Assembly (NCBI RefSeq): GCF_002878395.1
Contig: NC_061115.1
Location: 156,716,257-156,780,256 of the forward strand
Direction of reading: 5' to 3'
From: Capsicum annuum
Lineage: Eukaryota > Streptophyta > Magnoliopsida > Solanales > Solanaceae
DNA length: 64,000 nt
Below, piece by piece: positions 23,041 through 34,765 of this stretch. Each line of letters starts with the position of its first letter. Position 1 is the stretch's first letter. The notes under the pieces were generated by a model. The model had not been told where the DNA came from. It worked only from the letters and a program-made list of their open reading frames with translations, and did no database searches. A program made the position numbers and the translations under genes.

Positions 23041-24710
23041 TATTACACTAAATGTTTTAGCTCTTCTGTAACCCAGTCGTCACCATAATCACTCTCAAAA
23101 TCATCATCACTAGAAGTCAGCTTCTCAAACTCAGTTTTAGTTGCCTCATCCGCAATAATATTGTCCTTCTTTACTGTATTTGTAGCAGGCAAAAAATGCT
23201 CATCAGGTAGGGAGTTAGTCTTAGTGTTATTAGCCAGACAATAAACAAATGTTGAAGGATCTGCATAGTTTTACTAGGAAGGGAACCTATTTGTCTTTGG
23301 GCAAAACTGGTAGAGATTTTCCCATACTATTGCTCCAACTACTTTATAGAAGTTGAATGTGACTCAACCTTATAGGTCAATTCTAAAATATCAGTCTTGA
23401 AGTTTTTAAGGTAAGTTTCTTGGCTCTCTTTACCCTTCATCATCTTTGTCAATATTTCTTCTATTCTTGATTCTGCATCTTGTTTGCCAGGTGGAATGTA
23501 TCTGTCTCTATCATTATAATAGTTTTGAGCTTTATTTCCATACACTTGGGCTCGAAAACCCACCAACTAACAATCTACATATTTTTCCTCCTCCTCTAAC
23601 TTAAACTCATGTAACCTAGAGGCTATACCATGTGCCCCTACTGCATCAACCTTTAAAGATTTTAATTGTTATAAATTGTTTGTCCAACTCAACAATATCA
23701 GTCCTTAATAGTGAAATATCCTGAGCTATAGCATCATCAGTTACTCTTCGCTCACTAGTAGCTCCAATGGCATAAATGTCAGAACTTCTCTCAGCCTCTT
23801 AAGTTTGCAACCCTTGGTTAGTTAATGAGATCTGATCCATAATACTCAAAGCTATCTTCCATTTTGGGTCCTCCATAAATAGTGTCTGCCATGGCTCTGT
23901 AATTGATATTCAAGGCTCTTAGAATATCTCCAATAAGCTTTTCCCTAAAATTCAGTGGTCGAGCACCATGCTAAGCATCTTCTTTAACCTGGACCATGCC
24001 TCGTACATAGATTCTGATTTTAGTTGCCTAAAATTATAAATCTTATCCTTCTGCTGCAACACTCTAGATAGAGGGAAGAACCTACTCATGAATTGTCTAA
24101 CCCATTTCATATAGCGATAGATACTCTTGGAAGTTCCCCCAGGCATAAAGATGCTTCTCTAGTAATCGAGAAGAGGAACAACCTCAGTTTAAGTGCCTCT
24201 TGTCCTACCTCAAGGATGGTATATGAAGTGTAGATCCTCTTAAAATTTCCTAGATGTATGTTTGCATTGTGTATAGGCAACCTCGCAAGCACACCCTTCA
24301 AGTATAAGAGCTAGATCATAGCACTTGAGATATTAAACTTGACATCAACGGGTAAAATAGGAAGGATAATGGCTCTAGTCTCTACCGACTTAACATATCC
24401 CAATTCTTTTCCATAACTTATACATGGCTAAACATACTGATATGATGGGGTCACTTGAACATGGCCACCTCTAGCTCTACTTTGATTTCCACTGAGTACT
24501 GCTTGGGGGTCTGCTACCTATCTTTGTCCATCTAGCTTTGCCTCCCAAGCAACCTGCTGATCTTCTTCCATTGCCCTACTCTTGTTTTTAGCTTGAGTTA
24601 AAAGCTCATTAGTCTCTTGATCAACAATATCCTGTACTCTTTTGGGAGGAGAGAAAGGTACATCATCACGAACCCCTTTAGGAATATTATCTTTTTTCTA
24701 TTCCATCTTC
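23041..24710 (-). pseudogene. G1 gag
   Basis: Frames at 24107-24301 (LKLRLFLFSITREASLCLG), 23952-24146 (FMSRFFPLSRVLQQKDKIYN and SMYEAWSRLKKML) and 23339-23566 (VYGNKAQNYYNDRDRYIPPG, DAESRIEEILTKMM) together form the capsid and spacer of Athila gag. The LRLFLFS and EAWSRLKKML motifs match those of the G3 gag at 54900-55150. The likely start lies near 24700 (MEQKKDNIPKGV). Stops between frames show decay. Confidence 0.82.
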
Positions 24711-24896
24711 CTACTAGATATTTGTAGGATCCTCTCTCAATTCAAATTCTCTGGGAGTAAGGGATTTACTCTACTTTGTGTTTTTTACATACACCGGCAT
24801 ATACCCAACTAAGAACAAAAACAAAAGGAAAACCCAAAAACAACAACAACTTTAAATTATAAATTAACATCATAATCCTCAGCAACAACTAAAATT
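24711..24896 (-). other. G1 leader and tRNA-Asp-type primer-binding site
   Basis: Just inside the 5' LTR the minus strand reads TTGTTGCTGAGGATTATG (24868-24888), where Athila elements have CGCCGTTGCCGGGGA. The differences are mostly C-to-T or G-to-A at CpG or CpNpG sites, the mark of methylated DNA decay. Confidence 0.65.
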
Positions 24897-26305
24897 TGGT
24901 GATGCCCAAGATGCACCTTCACTCTAAAGATGATACATTCACTGCCAAATATAGTAACCCAACAAAAGTTTGGGTGGATTTCCAAGGGAATACATAGAAT
25001 TATGGCTCTCAACTATTATAATTAACGGGCAAAACTTGAAAATTAAATGGGGGTTTTGAATAGAAATATCAAACAAGTGGCGATTATCAACTTTGGTTGT
25101 AATCAGTTGTAGGTGAACACTAGGATTATGTTCTCCCTAGCTTCTCAACTTCTTAGGTTTATCATGCTTTATTGAACCAACCTAATACGTTGCATGCAAA
25201 ATCAATTAGTTATGTACCTTATACAGTCTTTTGGACGAGTAGAAAGATTTCACCCTTTACTTTTTGAGTCTCAGGATGTCGCCTTACTAACCCTTATCTT
25301 GTTCCCAATTAACTATTACCTTTTGAGTCTCTAGTTATTAGATGAAATCTAATCATCTTACTTAGATAATATCTAAGAGCGTGGATAAAAAGTTAAATTT
25401 TAAATTACTATTGTCATTATTTTTTCCTAGTCACTACTCCTCTATTGGAATAAGTAGCAATAATCTAGGTGGGATCCTAACATGTGCCCCCATTAAGAAA
25501 GCTAAAGTAAATATAATAAAATGCATGCATGGGGAGCGGTTAAGAACGACAATAGCACTTCCCTTACTTCATTAATCCGCTAGGGTTTCCACAACCCTAG
25601 CTAAGGATTTTTAGCCACTCATGCTTGTGAAGTAATCAACAACATTCAAGATTTAAAGCATATGATGAAATTACAGTAATCACAAGTAAAAACCCAAATA
25701 TTAGGTGAATTAATTAACTGAAATCAATAAAAGAGAATTCCAAGACTAAAATTGAATCTTGGAATCAAAATATATTTGTAAGTATCAAGAGTGCATAACT
25801 TCTGAACTAAAACACATAAGGGGTATTAATAGTACATGACGAATCCCTAAAACTAAAGGCCTAACAAAATAGGAGAAAAAAGGGTCGATGGCTACATGTG
25901 GTCACCATATGTGGCCTGGCCTTGGGCGCATATGGTACATGCGGCCAACAGACTGGATGCATGTAGTGACCACACGTGCTAAGACCAAAAATTCCTACAG
26001 GTCTGTTCTCATGTACTACGTGTGGCTTGCATGTTGACTTAGCAAGTGACAAAAGTCATTTTTCAGCTCTTCTTTAATTCTCGCACATGTTTGGTTATGA
26101 AGAATTCAAAAAGGTTCACGAACACCTATTATTGTTTACATAAGTAGCCAAAATAACTTTTTCCTCTATTTCATGAACTTAGCATCCAAAATCTAGTTTC
26201 TTGTAAAACATATCCAAAATGCATCATATTGAACAAAAAAAATTCATAAACTTGCTTATTTTCATAGTTTTAAGTATGAAAAAGCTATATTTCTATAGTA
26301 CGTCA
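24897..26305 (-). repeat. 5' LTR of G1
   Basis: Pairs with 16463-17891. Edges are TGGTGATGCCC and TACGTCA. The word block is at 25885-26045 and the TATA position is degraded (about 25825). Confidence 0.9.
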
Positions 26306-26310
26306 CCAAC
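26306..26310. repeat. Right TSD of G1 (CCAAC)
   Basis: Pairs with CTAAC at 16458-16462. Sequence resumes directly in the interrupted 3' ORF of G0. Confidence 0.75.
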
Positions 26311-27960
26311 TTACAGGACTATTACATTGATGGTGTTTTATTTACTAACTAGGGCAATAAAAAGAGAAGCATTCAGAAGGATCCTCAGTTGCTGATTGAG
26401 TCACTTTTTAAGGTTCCACAATTAGTGCACAGGTTTGAGAGATATGTGCTGGGGTAGATGAATAGACTCCTATGGAGTAATGTGCCATTGTGTGGGAGTT
26501 TTACACCAACTATGCAATACTAAAAAATATGACTTGTTCAAGAAAGAATAAAGACATGAAGAATCAGCCATGCCTGGATAATATTCGTGTCAAAGATGTA
26601 GAGGTTGACATCTCAGTTCAGCCAATCTCAAGGGCCTTATTTGAAGATTTACTTGTACCAGTTGAAAAGACCCCAGAATATAATTTCTACATAAATAATT
26701 TTATAAGAGTAAAGAAATTAACTTCTAATGAAAAGAGCATGTATTGTAGGTGATTGGTAGTCTATATTGCTAAAGTAGGAGAGAATGCCTTATTGGTCAA
26801 TGGGGATACTTTTTATAAAAATAGGTTGAAGTTTAAGACAAAGGCATAGTGGTCAATCACTAGGTACCAGATTGCACCCATAACTAATGACAACACATTA
26901 GGTGCAACCAATGCCTACCTGATTATGACCCTAGTTAAAGAAGTGGATTTGAATATCCCGCGGATCATCATAAAAGAGATCTGAGATAGGGATTCAACAC
27001 CACTTTACCTGTCCCCTATCTTGTGACTCAATTAATGTGGAATACATAAGTATCGATTATTATTGCACTAGAATGACTGATTTTGATGACAAAAATTATA
27101 GACATGGCATTGATAAAAGATATACATAATTTAGATGCCTTTGTAAGAGGCTTAGAGATTTCTAATGTACTTGGGATTGCCCTAACTAGTATTATACCAG
27201 TGTCTGATGCTAGTGCCTCTTTATCCTCAATACCACTAGCATCTATTGATGGTCGGCCATTAATTTCTATAGGTTATACACCAATCCCAATATCACAGTT
27301 AGAGGAGATTATGTGGATCCTATTTCTATATGATGCCTGGATAAAGAAACTTGAGCTTGGGGTTAAGACCTGTGTGAGTAGTGAGATATGAGGTACGGAC
27401 TGTCCAAACAAGGGCAGATAGGTTTGAGAGCAAAATAAAAGCTAGGATGGATACAGTCCAGGAATATAATTTGTCAGACCTTTGAGTAGACCTGACCTAA
27501 TTAAAAGAATTGGTCAGGGTATTGACTGAGAGAGTGGATACTTCAACTCCTCCTCTATCACCTATGCCTTCCCTGGAAGCTCTGATGGTGGATGTAAAGT
27601 CTATAGTGCCTTATTTTTATGCTCTCACCTTGGATATTGATGATATAGATATTATAATAGAGAAAGGTGACTTGGAGCCATAAAAGAAGAAGAGGCGAGA
27701 TAAGTTTGGAAAAGAAGGAAGGAGAAGATCTGATGGGAAAAAAAGAAGAAAAAAAGAGAGAGAGAATCCAGATAGACCTCTAAGGAGCTATTTTAGAGGG
27801 TGATGAGGTACTTCCTACCTTAGAGGTGGGTATGTTAGTTGGTGGAGGTATTAAAGTTTCCCCCAATACTTTGAGTGCACCGGCCGCCACCGGTGCCAAC
27901 TTATCCGTAACTACCCTGGCCACAACTGAGGTCACCAGATCAAAGGAGCAGGTTGGGGTC
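26311..27960 (+). pseudogene. Athila (G0) 3' ORF, main part: plant transposon protein-like domain
   Basis: It resumes with YYIDGVLFTN, GNKKRSIQKDP and HRFERY, then VWEFYTNYAILKNM and NIRVKDVEVDISVQPISRAL (26490-26753), and sequence matching TANDNTLGA and the PF-LL pattern (about 26880-27030). This is the domain often annotated as 'putative plant transposon protein' beside Athila/Ogre elements. A further frame at 27083-27391 and a lysine-rich tail with KKKRRDKFGKEGRR (27680-27760), which looks like a basic nuclear-targeting stretch, complete it. Frameshifts and stops separate the pieces. The biochemical role is unknown to me; I do not see signal peptide or membrane segments that would mark an envelope protein. 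Confidence 0.65.
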
Positions 27961-29519
27961 GCATATGTTCCCCCTCGAGATTAGATCTCCACCAGTGCCT
28001 AGCGCACCATAGGAATGTCCTTACCCTAGTTTTATATTTCTATGATTTTATGCAATGAGGATATTGCATGATTTCTAAGTTGCAGGTGGGGGTATACCAT
28101 AACTGAGGGTTTTTGTTGTTGTGTTTATTTTTCCTTAGTTGAGCTATAATAGTTATAACTAGTTTGTTTTGAAGTTTTATTATTTTATTGTTGATTGTTT
28201 TGTGTGTATGTGTGATGTAACTTAGAGTAATTTAAAGAAATTAGGTGCAGTCATGTGCATGCAAACATATTTTTTGATGTGTTTAAAATGATACCCCTCC
28301 TAATTTTATTTTTGGAGTGTTTGAATGTATTATGTTATAAACAATGTTAGGATGCAAACATGACATTAGAATTGTTAATAGGATAACCTACTAGACCTTG
28401 CATGAACTAAATAAGGTAATAACTTTGACGAAAGCCCTCAGCTATGAGGGAGCAAGATTTCTACCTAGTTGGTGTGTGTGGCAGTCTAGAACTTGCTCAA
28501 TCAATCTAACTAAAAGCTGCAGAATAGGAGTTTAGGAAATGGTCATAGGCTATTATTGGAATAAGTCCACTATAGACTAAATAACTAACCAAATGATCAT
28601 CTATCCCTTGATCCCAAATTTTGAGCCTAAAAGAAACCCTTTTATTTGAACTACTTTATTCAACTCCCCAAGTCTTTATAATGAACCTTCTTTGGTCCCG
28701 GTCCCTCCTTGGACACTATGTACCTCAACCCATGAAAATTTTCTAAGTCGAGGTTGGCTATTGTGTAGGGCTACATAGAAACTGGGTTTGGAGAATTTAT
28801 AGTAAATGGAAAAAAGGATTAAGGTGTGAGAAAAAAGAAAAAAGAAAAAAGAAAAGAGTGATGAAAATAAAAAAAGAAAAAAATAGAAAAGAAGCAAAAG
28901 AAATGTTGTTAAAATAAAACTACACCCAGGGTCCAAAAGTAAATAAAATATGTGAAAATGGAGCCAAATGTATCATAGTTCCAACGAGGAATAAGTCACT
29001 GTACCCAAATTTACCAAACCTACGACTACTTTACAAGCCTAGAAAGACCTGTAGTGATCCTATTTAGACTGTTTGAAAGCTGAAGCGTATAAAATAAGGA
29101 CAAGCCTATGGTATCAAATGCACACAACCAGACTTTATTGTGAGGGTGAGAGATTTGATTCAGTCCTAATACTAGATTCCATTGTATATACTGAATGATT
29201 GAGGACTTACTTGATGTGATGGCATTGGGCAGCAGGCTAAATTATTACTTGTCTTGGGTAGTGTATGGGTTAATAGGTTGGGTTCACTATTCATAATGTA
29301 ATGCCACTTCTTGATCACATTATATTAGGGGTACTTGTCTTGCATATACACAACATTGAAGGTTTGTGATAAGAATAGAGGGTGTTAAATCTATTTATGT
29401 GGGCTGCATGTGGAATCTAATTTTATAAAAATGACTGCCATAATGATCTTAATTTGACTCTATGTTAAGTGTCTTACTGAGTTTAGTGTTTAGTTTGCCT
29501 GAGGACATACAAATATTCT
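27961..29519 (+). other. Athila (G0) 3' non-coding region
   Basis: It starts after the 3' ORF; a first G-rich tract, CTAAGTTGCAGGTGGGGG, is at 28076-28093. A purine-rich AAAAAAGAAAAAAG run lies at 28829-28895 and a sequence with CCCTTGATCCCAAATTTTGA (28605-28624) parallels G1. No coding sequence is evident. Confidence 0.65.
28829..28895 (+). repeat. Purine-rich (A/G) low-complexity run
   Basis: Repeats of AAAAAAG broken by GAGTGATG. A pyrimidine-rich equivalent occupies the same region in minus-strand G1 (18424-18640), so it is a family trait. Confidence 0.8.
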
Positions 29520-29535
29520 AAGTTGAGGGTGTTGA
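29520..29535 (+). other. Polypurine tract of G0
   Basis: AAGTTGAGGGTGTTGA lies directly upstream of the 3' LTR; the same GTTGAGGGTGTTGA is found in G1 on the minus strand. Confidence 0.75.
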
Positions 29536-31036
29536 TGTTCCATGAATTTACAACATTTAAGACGAAGAATATATGTAAGTATAAGGGCATGTTTTGTGGA
29601 TTTTATGTGTTTTTTGTTGTTTGCAGGTCTTAGGGACCTAAAGAGGAAAATTTCTAGAAGAATGGACAAAAAGAGGCATGGTACAAAAGGAATGACAATT
29701 ATGGGATCCGACCGCAGTTGTTTCAAGGAAATCATGACTTGAATCAAAGAGTGTCCCTAAGAGATGATCAGAGGAAAGATTCCCCTGACCATACCATAAA
29801 GCCAGGAATATACTATGGGAAGAAGAATTAAGAACAAGGTTGTAGAACCTATGTGTGTGATTATCAGATGAGAACAATCCATGATTGTACTTCGATGTGA
29901 CGATCATACCATGAGATCATACAATGAAGGCTATGGAAATTTAAGCTAAAGATAATCAGTCGACGATTTACCATGGTCTTACGTTGATACCATGGAGCCA
30001 TAATGAGTATTGTATAGTTGAAGTTCTGAAAGTTGACAAGTCCATGTATGAACCACGAAAGCCAAGGGATGATCATGGGTTTTAACAATGATCTAACCTT
30101 CTTCTCATCTGAGGTAGCCGACACTGTTTCCGTATTTTTCTTAGGATAGGATATGATTTATCTATAAATACTCTCGTAGGGTTAATTTTACATATTACAC
30201 ACTATTTTGATTGGATATTATTATTTTATGAGGTTCTAAGGCATATTCTCTGAATTTTACAAACATTATTCCTAGGGTTTTAATTAAAGTTGAGATATTG
30301 GGGTTTACTTCTCATTGTAAGTTCATGTCAACACTTTCATCTATGAATTAATATTCTATTCTCACAACTATAAGTAGCCTAACACCATAACTCGGGTTGT
30401 GGGAAACATGATGAATTAACAAATTTGGTTAAATGCGAAGTTTTCTATACTAGTGTGGTTGCAATGTATTGGTAATTATCCTTCTAATGGATGCATAAAT
30501 TAGGAACTCGCTTGTATTATAAACTTGCTCGGGAGTGAGGTATAGATTAGGAATAGAGAATAATAACATACATTTGAAGCTATCAACCTTCATCTAATAA
30601 CAAGAGCCATAACAATGATATTTAATCTAAGATCAATAATAAGGTTTAGTAGTGCGATATTCTAGAGTTTAGGAGAAGACGCGTGAAATTAATCTAATCA
30701 TGATTGAAAGAAATTTAGATGAACCTATCTAGTTAGATTTTTCATGCAATGCATTGCTATAGTTTGCCAACACAAACAACTTGTGGAGTTATGAAATCAT
30801 GGGATCACAATCCTAGTGCTCATCTCATATTGATTACAAATCTGAAAACAACTTTTATAATAGTCTTATTTTACACAAATTCCCCTTTGATTTTACTTAA
30901 TCACCAATTTACCTCGATAAATACGTGAACAAATTTCATCTTATTCCCTATGGGTTTAACCCCAACCTAGTGGAGTTCTATATTTGATTCAATGACCGTT
31001 TTTTACTTTCTGAGAGGTGTAATTTAGGCCACATCA
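29536..31036 (+). repeat. 3' LTR of Athila G0
   Basis: It starts TGTTCCATGAATT after the polypurine tract and ends GGCCACATCA. Near the 3' edge it has TTCCCTATGGGTTTAACCCC (30943-30962), a motif shared in reverse by solo LTR S2. A block at 29700-30060 repeats GATCATACCATG-type words. The partner LTR lies outside the window. Short ORFs here are chance. Confidence 0.8.
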
Positions 31037-31398
31037 TTGCTTAAAAACTTACCAGTTTTAGTAAATGCTTTCAGACAAAATAAGATAGTTAAACTATCTT
31101 TTAAGTTGCATATTTATGAATTCATAACTTAAATTTTTTAAGTTTACCTTTTTAATTATCCTTATGCTTCTGTATAGTATTTATACTCAAAATTTTAGTA
31201 ACATGCTTGTACCAACATTTTTTGGGACTACTTATGGTTATAAGCATCGTGTCTCATCCAGAGTGTAGACTCAGGTAGTGACAAACTTCGTTCCAGAGCA
31301 CTAGGTTAAAAGTGTCCCAGGGAGTCTAAAATCCATGTTAAGTAGAGTTTTTCATAGGTTTGAAGTTTGCCATACTTATGAGGGAAAGGCTATAGGAT
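31037..31398 (+). other. Remnant of an older Tekay-type element: LTR end and leader
   Basis: CAGAGCACTAGGTTAAAAG, GTGTCCCAGGGAGTCT and the stretch ending in ACTTATGAGGG then AAAGGCTATAGG match the pattern of solanaceous Tekay leaders, in which a TTATAAG-GGGAGGC stretch precedes gag. It is cut at 31398 by the G2 LTR. G0 ends immediately to its left, so both younger elements probably landed in or beside it. No coding sequence. Confidence 0.45.
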
Positions 31399-31400
31399 TG

Positions 31401-31424
31401 TCATGACCCAAAAATGGGTCATGA
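31401..31424. repeat. 10-bp perfect inverted repeat at LTR edge
   Basis: TCATGACCCA and TGGGTCATGA flank a four-base AAAA loop, two bases inside the LTR terminus. Confidence 0.85.
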
Positions 31425-33665
31425 TGGCACATATTGTGGCTTAGTCTTGATAAGTTAGCCAATCACCCAAACTGATAAACTAAAACTAAATAAACAGTAA
31501 CATAAACTAAAGCGAGACTTCTAAGAAGTCAAGCCAATACGAAACATAATTAAAATGAAAGTTTGAAAGATATCTCATAAGTCCTAAAAATTTGGTGTCT
31601 TAGTGTAAGAGCGTCTAGTACATATCAAAATTTAAAAATACATATCTATCTATAAAAATAAAATGAAGACATAAAGTAAGATAAGAGAAAGTTCAGAGTC
31701 ATCTCTGAAATCCCTAGTGAATCCAGTACCTCAAATATTGCTCCAATCCGCATTTAATCAGCTGCTATGGCCCATACTCATTCTCAGATCTACCCTAAAA
31801 AGGAACCATAGGAGTGACTATGATCCACTTGTACTCAAAATTTATCTTAAGCCAACTGATCAAAATATGAAATAAGATGAGTAAAATATACTATGAGCAC
31901 GTCACCTACAAGCAGAAAAATCCCAAAAAGTAGTTGACACCGTCAGCACTAATTATTCTATATATATACAAAAATGAAAGCAACATAGATATATACAAAG
32001 ATAATACTGAAACTAAACACAAATCAAGAAAACTAAATAACTCATGAAAGATACATACGCCAATACAATACTATGTGGATGGGATGAATGGTTAAAGCCA
32101 TCACATGACTTTTTGTTTATACCCATTGAGATCGTAGCTCCCAAGTAGGACCCGTGGGGGGTTTACAACCTATGTACTGTATCTCATATCTCAATCTCAG
32201 CTCACCTATTTGATCGTATTTAGCGATATGGTTTGCAAATAAGAGTCTCATTTTCTTTATAAAATAGTGTTTCTCAATGGTATCAATATCTAAAGAATAT
32301 ATATGCATGGAATTAGGATATAATGCTCATAATAAACTCAATATGATGCTATCCAATCTATTCAACACGTATGTACATAAGTGAGCCTAGAAATTAGCTC
32401 AATATGTCCATAATTTATAATCATCAACTCAAATTAAGCACCATCATAATGAATATCCAAGTAAGACATCATTAAAGTCACATCAACCCCTAACTCGAGT
32501 ATTTCGATAATGATAAAGGCAACCAATGCAAAAATAAGGCCTATATTAGCAAAATAACCCCATACGTGAAAATCATATCTAGAAAAAGGCATTTAAAGAC
32601 ACAAATAAGGCAAATGATGTCAAATAACTCCCCCATAAAGCAACACACAATCTTGGATATCAGAAGCCTACAACAATAGAGTATAAGCCCCCAAATATGC
32701 ACACAACAATAATAATTTTCTTAAAATATAAACCCTATAGTTATTTTCCACAACCCATAGCATGTTTTACTTATTTATTAACTACCCAACCTAATCTAAA
32801 AGAAGTTAAGCCATAACCAACCTTAAAATGATGAAATTATAATTTAAAGTGCTTTAACACAGAGACTTCTCCTTAACAACGCCTCAGAATAAACTACAAC
32901 ATATATATATAAAAAGATAGCTAACGATACCCATATTTAGACTAGGTCCAACACGGGTTTGAAAAATAAGTTTTAAAAAGAAGGGGTGAAACAAAAATTT
33001 TATTTTAGAAACACATTCCCCAATGATATAGGAGTCTATAGAGTAAAGACCACGTGAAAATGAGTTAAAAACAAGGTCCAAATCAAAGAAAAATCTTTTT
33101 TTATACTTTAACAGTAAAGTTTCCAAGTTTTCATTTTGAAATCATTATTTAAAGGTGTTTTTGATGATATAATTGTTGAAAAATAATAAAAATAAGGTTT
33201 TTGACCTTACCTATGCTCAAATAGTGAAATAATCCTCAAGAATTCCCCAAACTTTAAGCTCAAATGTCCAAAAATGGAGAAAAAATAAAAAATTAAACTC
33301 ATATATTATTTCAGCGACGACCGCTATATCGGCTAATTACTTGCTTAAGTGACAGTCACTAAAGCAGCCAAGCCATGTAGGCCAACCATTTCTTAAGTGG
33401 TGCATGGCTGTGATAACGGCTACCACGTAAGCGATGCCTGGCTACTAAAGAGACTACCTCTTAAGAAAGGCCAAGATACTAAAATGGACTTGGATGCTTA
33501 AGTGACTGCACCAAATAGTAACAGAATCCGTAACTTGGCTAAAATGACATGTTTTGATCGGACACTTGGGATTCAATCAAAATCTCATTAATGCAGTCAA
33601 ACTATGATACTAGGCTATTTTTGATAATTCAGACTTAATGGTGATATAGGATTTTTGAAAAAAGA

Positions 33666-33727
33666 CTACAACAACAACAAACCGCAGTCCATACCTCTAC
33701 CTCTAAAGAAGTAGAAAGGCTACTGTT
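33666..33727 (-). mobile_element. Probable truncated SINE (TS/SolS-like)
   Basis: The + strand reads CTACAACAACAACAA followed by ACCGCAGTCC, ATACCTCTACCTC and GTAGAAAGGCTACTGTT. In reverse this resembles the AGCCTCTCTACC/AAGGTCTGCG body and (TTG)n tail of the Solanaceae TS/SolS SINEs, with the middle lost. The other LTR of G2 lacks these ~55 bases at 36075-36085, so it is an insertion. Family recognition is from memory. Confidence 0.5.
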
Positions 33728-34073
33728 AACAAATTGATCTTTGAGACCCCATTTATCTATTTTTCAAATGAAGAGTCAAAATATATGATAAAGGTTCGAA
33801 ACCCAAACCAACCATGCTACTAACCCAAATTTATCATTTCATATTTGCCAGTGTAGTCCAAATTGTAATTTGGCACTCGAATCATCAAATATTGACCAAA
33901 ATCAACTTTATGGCTTCTCGAGCATAAAAAATTCATAAACTATAACAAATCCTTTCCGATAGCATCAAAAACCATGCCAACTATTTTTAAACCCCAAAAT
34001 CAACATGTAGCAACTACAGAGAAGGGAAAAATGGTAAAAACACATAAAAATGGAACTTCATAAATTTAGGTCA

Positions 34074-34765
34074 TTATAGCATTCACCACTAAAAATCTTG
34101 TTTGTCCTCAAACTTAAAGGCAAAGAAATGCCTGAATAGGTAAAAAGCTGAGTGTAACTACTATGTATGTTATACTTGACTTCCCAAGTAGCCTCCTCAA
34201 AGGGACGGTTTCTCCGTTGAACCAAAACCACATAAATATCTATCAAATTTAGCTGTCTAACATCCCTAGCTAAAATAGAGACTGGCTCCTCAACAATGGT
34301 TAACATCTTATCCAACTGAACTGATTCCCAATGAAGCACATGAGACTCATCTGAAATATAGTGCCAAAGCATAGATACATAAAAAATTGGATGCGTGACT
34401 GTAAAGTCTAGAGGTAAGTCAAACTCATAAGCGATCTACCCAATGTTTGAAGAATCTTAAATGGTGAAATGGTAATCTTTTCCCTTTTCTCAAACCTTAT
34501 CACACCCTTCATGGATGATAGAAGAAGAAATCCTCTTTCACCAATACCAAAATTCAAGGCACGAAGCCTATCATTTACATAACTCTTTTGTCTACTTGGG
34601 CTATCCAAAGTTGACCCTGAATCTCCAAAATCTTTCTAAGACTTGAGAAGCAAGTTAATACCATGAGGTATAGCCTCTGAGGTCATAAACCAACTAATAG
34701 GAGTTTGATGACACCTCAAAAGGGGCCATCTCAATACTCAAATGGTAGCTATTATTATAGTTTAT
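34074..34765 (-). pseudogene. G2 integrase C-terminal region, copy 2
   Basis: The minus strand reads GERGFLLLSSMKGVIRFEKR (34408-34608), then MLWHYISDESHVLHWESVQL, TIVEEPVSILARDVRQL, and PFEEATWEVKYNIHS ending in GISLPLSLRTNKI (34058-34372). This is the C-terminal domain and tail of a chromovirus integrase. It starts abruptly (34765) in the NNSYHLSIEMAPFE motif of the core, where an LTR copy abuts. A second copy with the same abrupt start lies at 54114-54790. Catalytic core, RT and gag are missing. Confidence 0.82.

Larger units (their letters stand above)
16463..26305 (-). mobile_element. Athila element G1, minus strand, complete structure but decayed
   Basis: LTRs are 16463-17891 and 24897-26305. 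It has a tRNA-Asp-type primer site beside the right LTR, polypurine tracts, and gag, protease, RT, RNase H and integrase in the usual order. TSDs are CTAAC (16458-16462) and CCAAC (26306-26310). It interrupts the 3' ORF of the + strand Athila G0. By eye the two LTRs differ at roughly a fifth of positions, largely transitions, so the insertion is old. It has no 3' ORF between integrase and 3' LTR, unlike G0. Confidence 0.9.
31399..34073 (-). repeat. LTR-A of chromovirus G2
   Basis: It begins TGTCATGACCC and ends AATTTAGGTCA; the right-hand two thirds pair with 34766-36390 plus 54067-54113. On the minus strand it follows an integrase C-terminal region, so it is a 3' LTR. A word block of CGCTTAAG and related sequence lies at 33312-33500 and a TATA-like GTATAAAA on the minus strand near 33104-33111. 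A 10-bp perfect inverted repeat sits at its left edge (31401-31424). It holds a small SINE-like insert. ORFs at 32117 and 32884 show no product. Confidence 0.8.

Noticed and set aside
26311..27960. Retroviral envelope gene in Athila G0
   Set aside because: No signal peptide, cleavage site or membrane segment is seen; the plant transposon protein-like domain explains the sequence better.
28676..28936. Minus-strand ORF rich in Phe and Leu
   Set aside because: Reverse of the A/G-rich low-complexity run in G0.
31037..31398. Host intergenic sequence between elements
   Set aside because: The AGAGCACTAGG and ATAGG leader pattern fits a Tekay remnant better, though the first ~150 bases are not identified.
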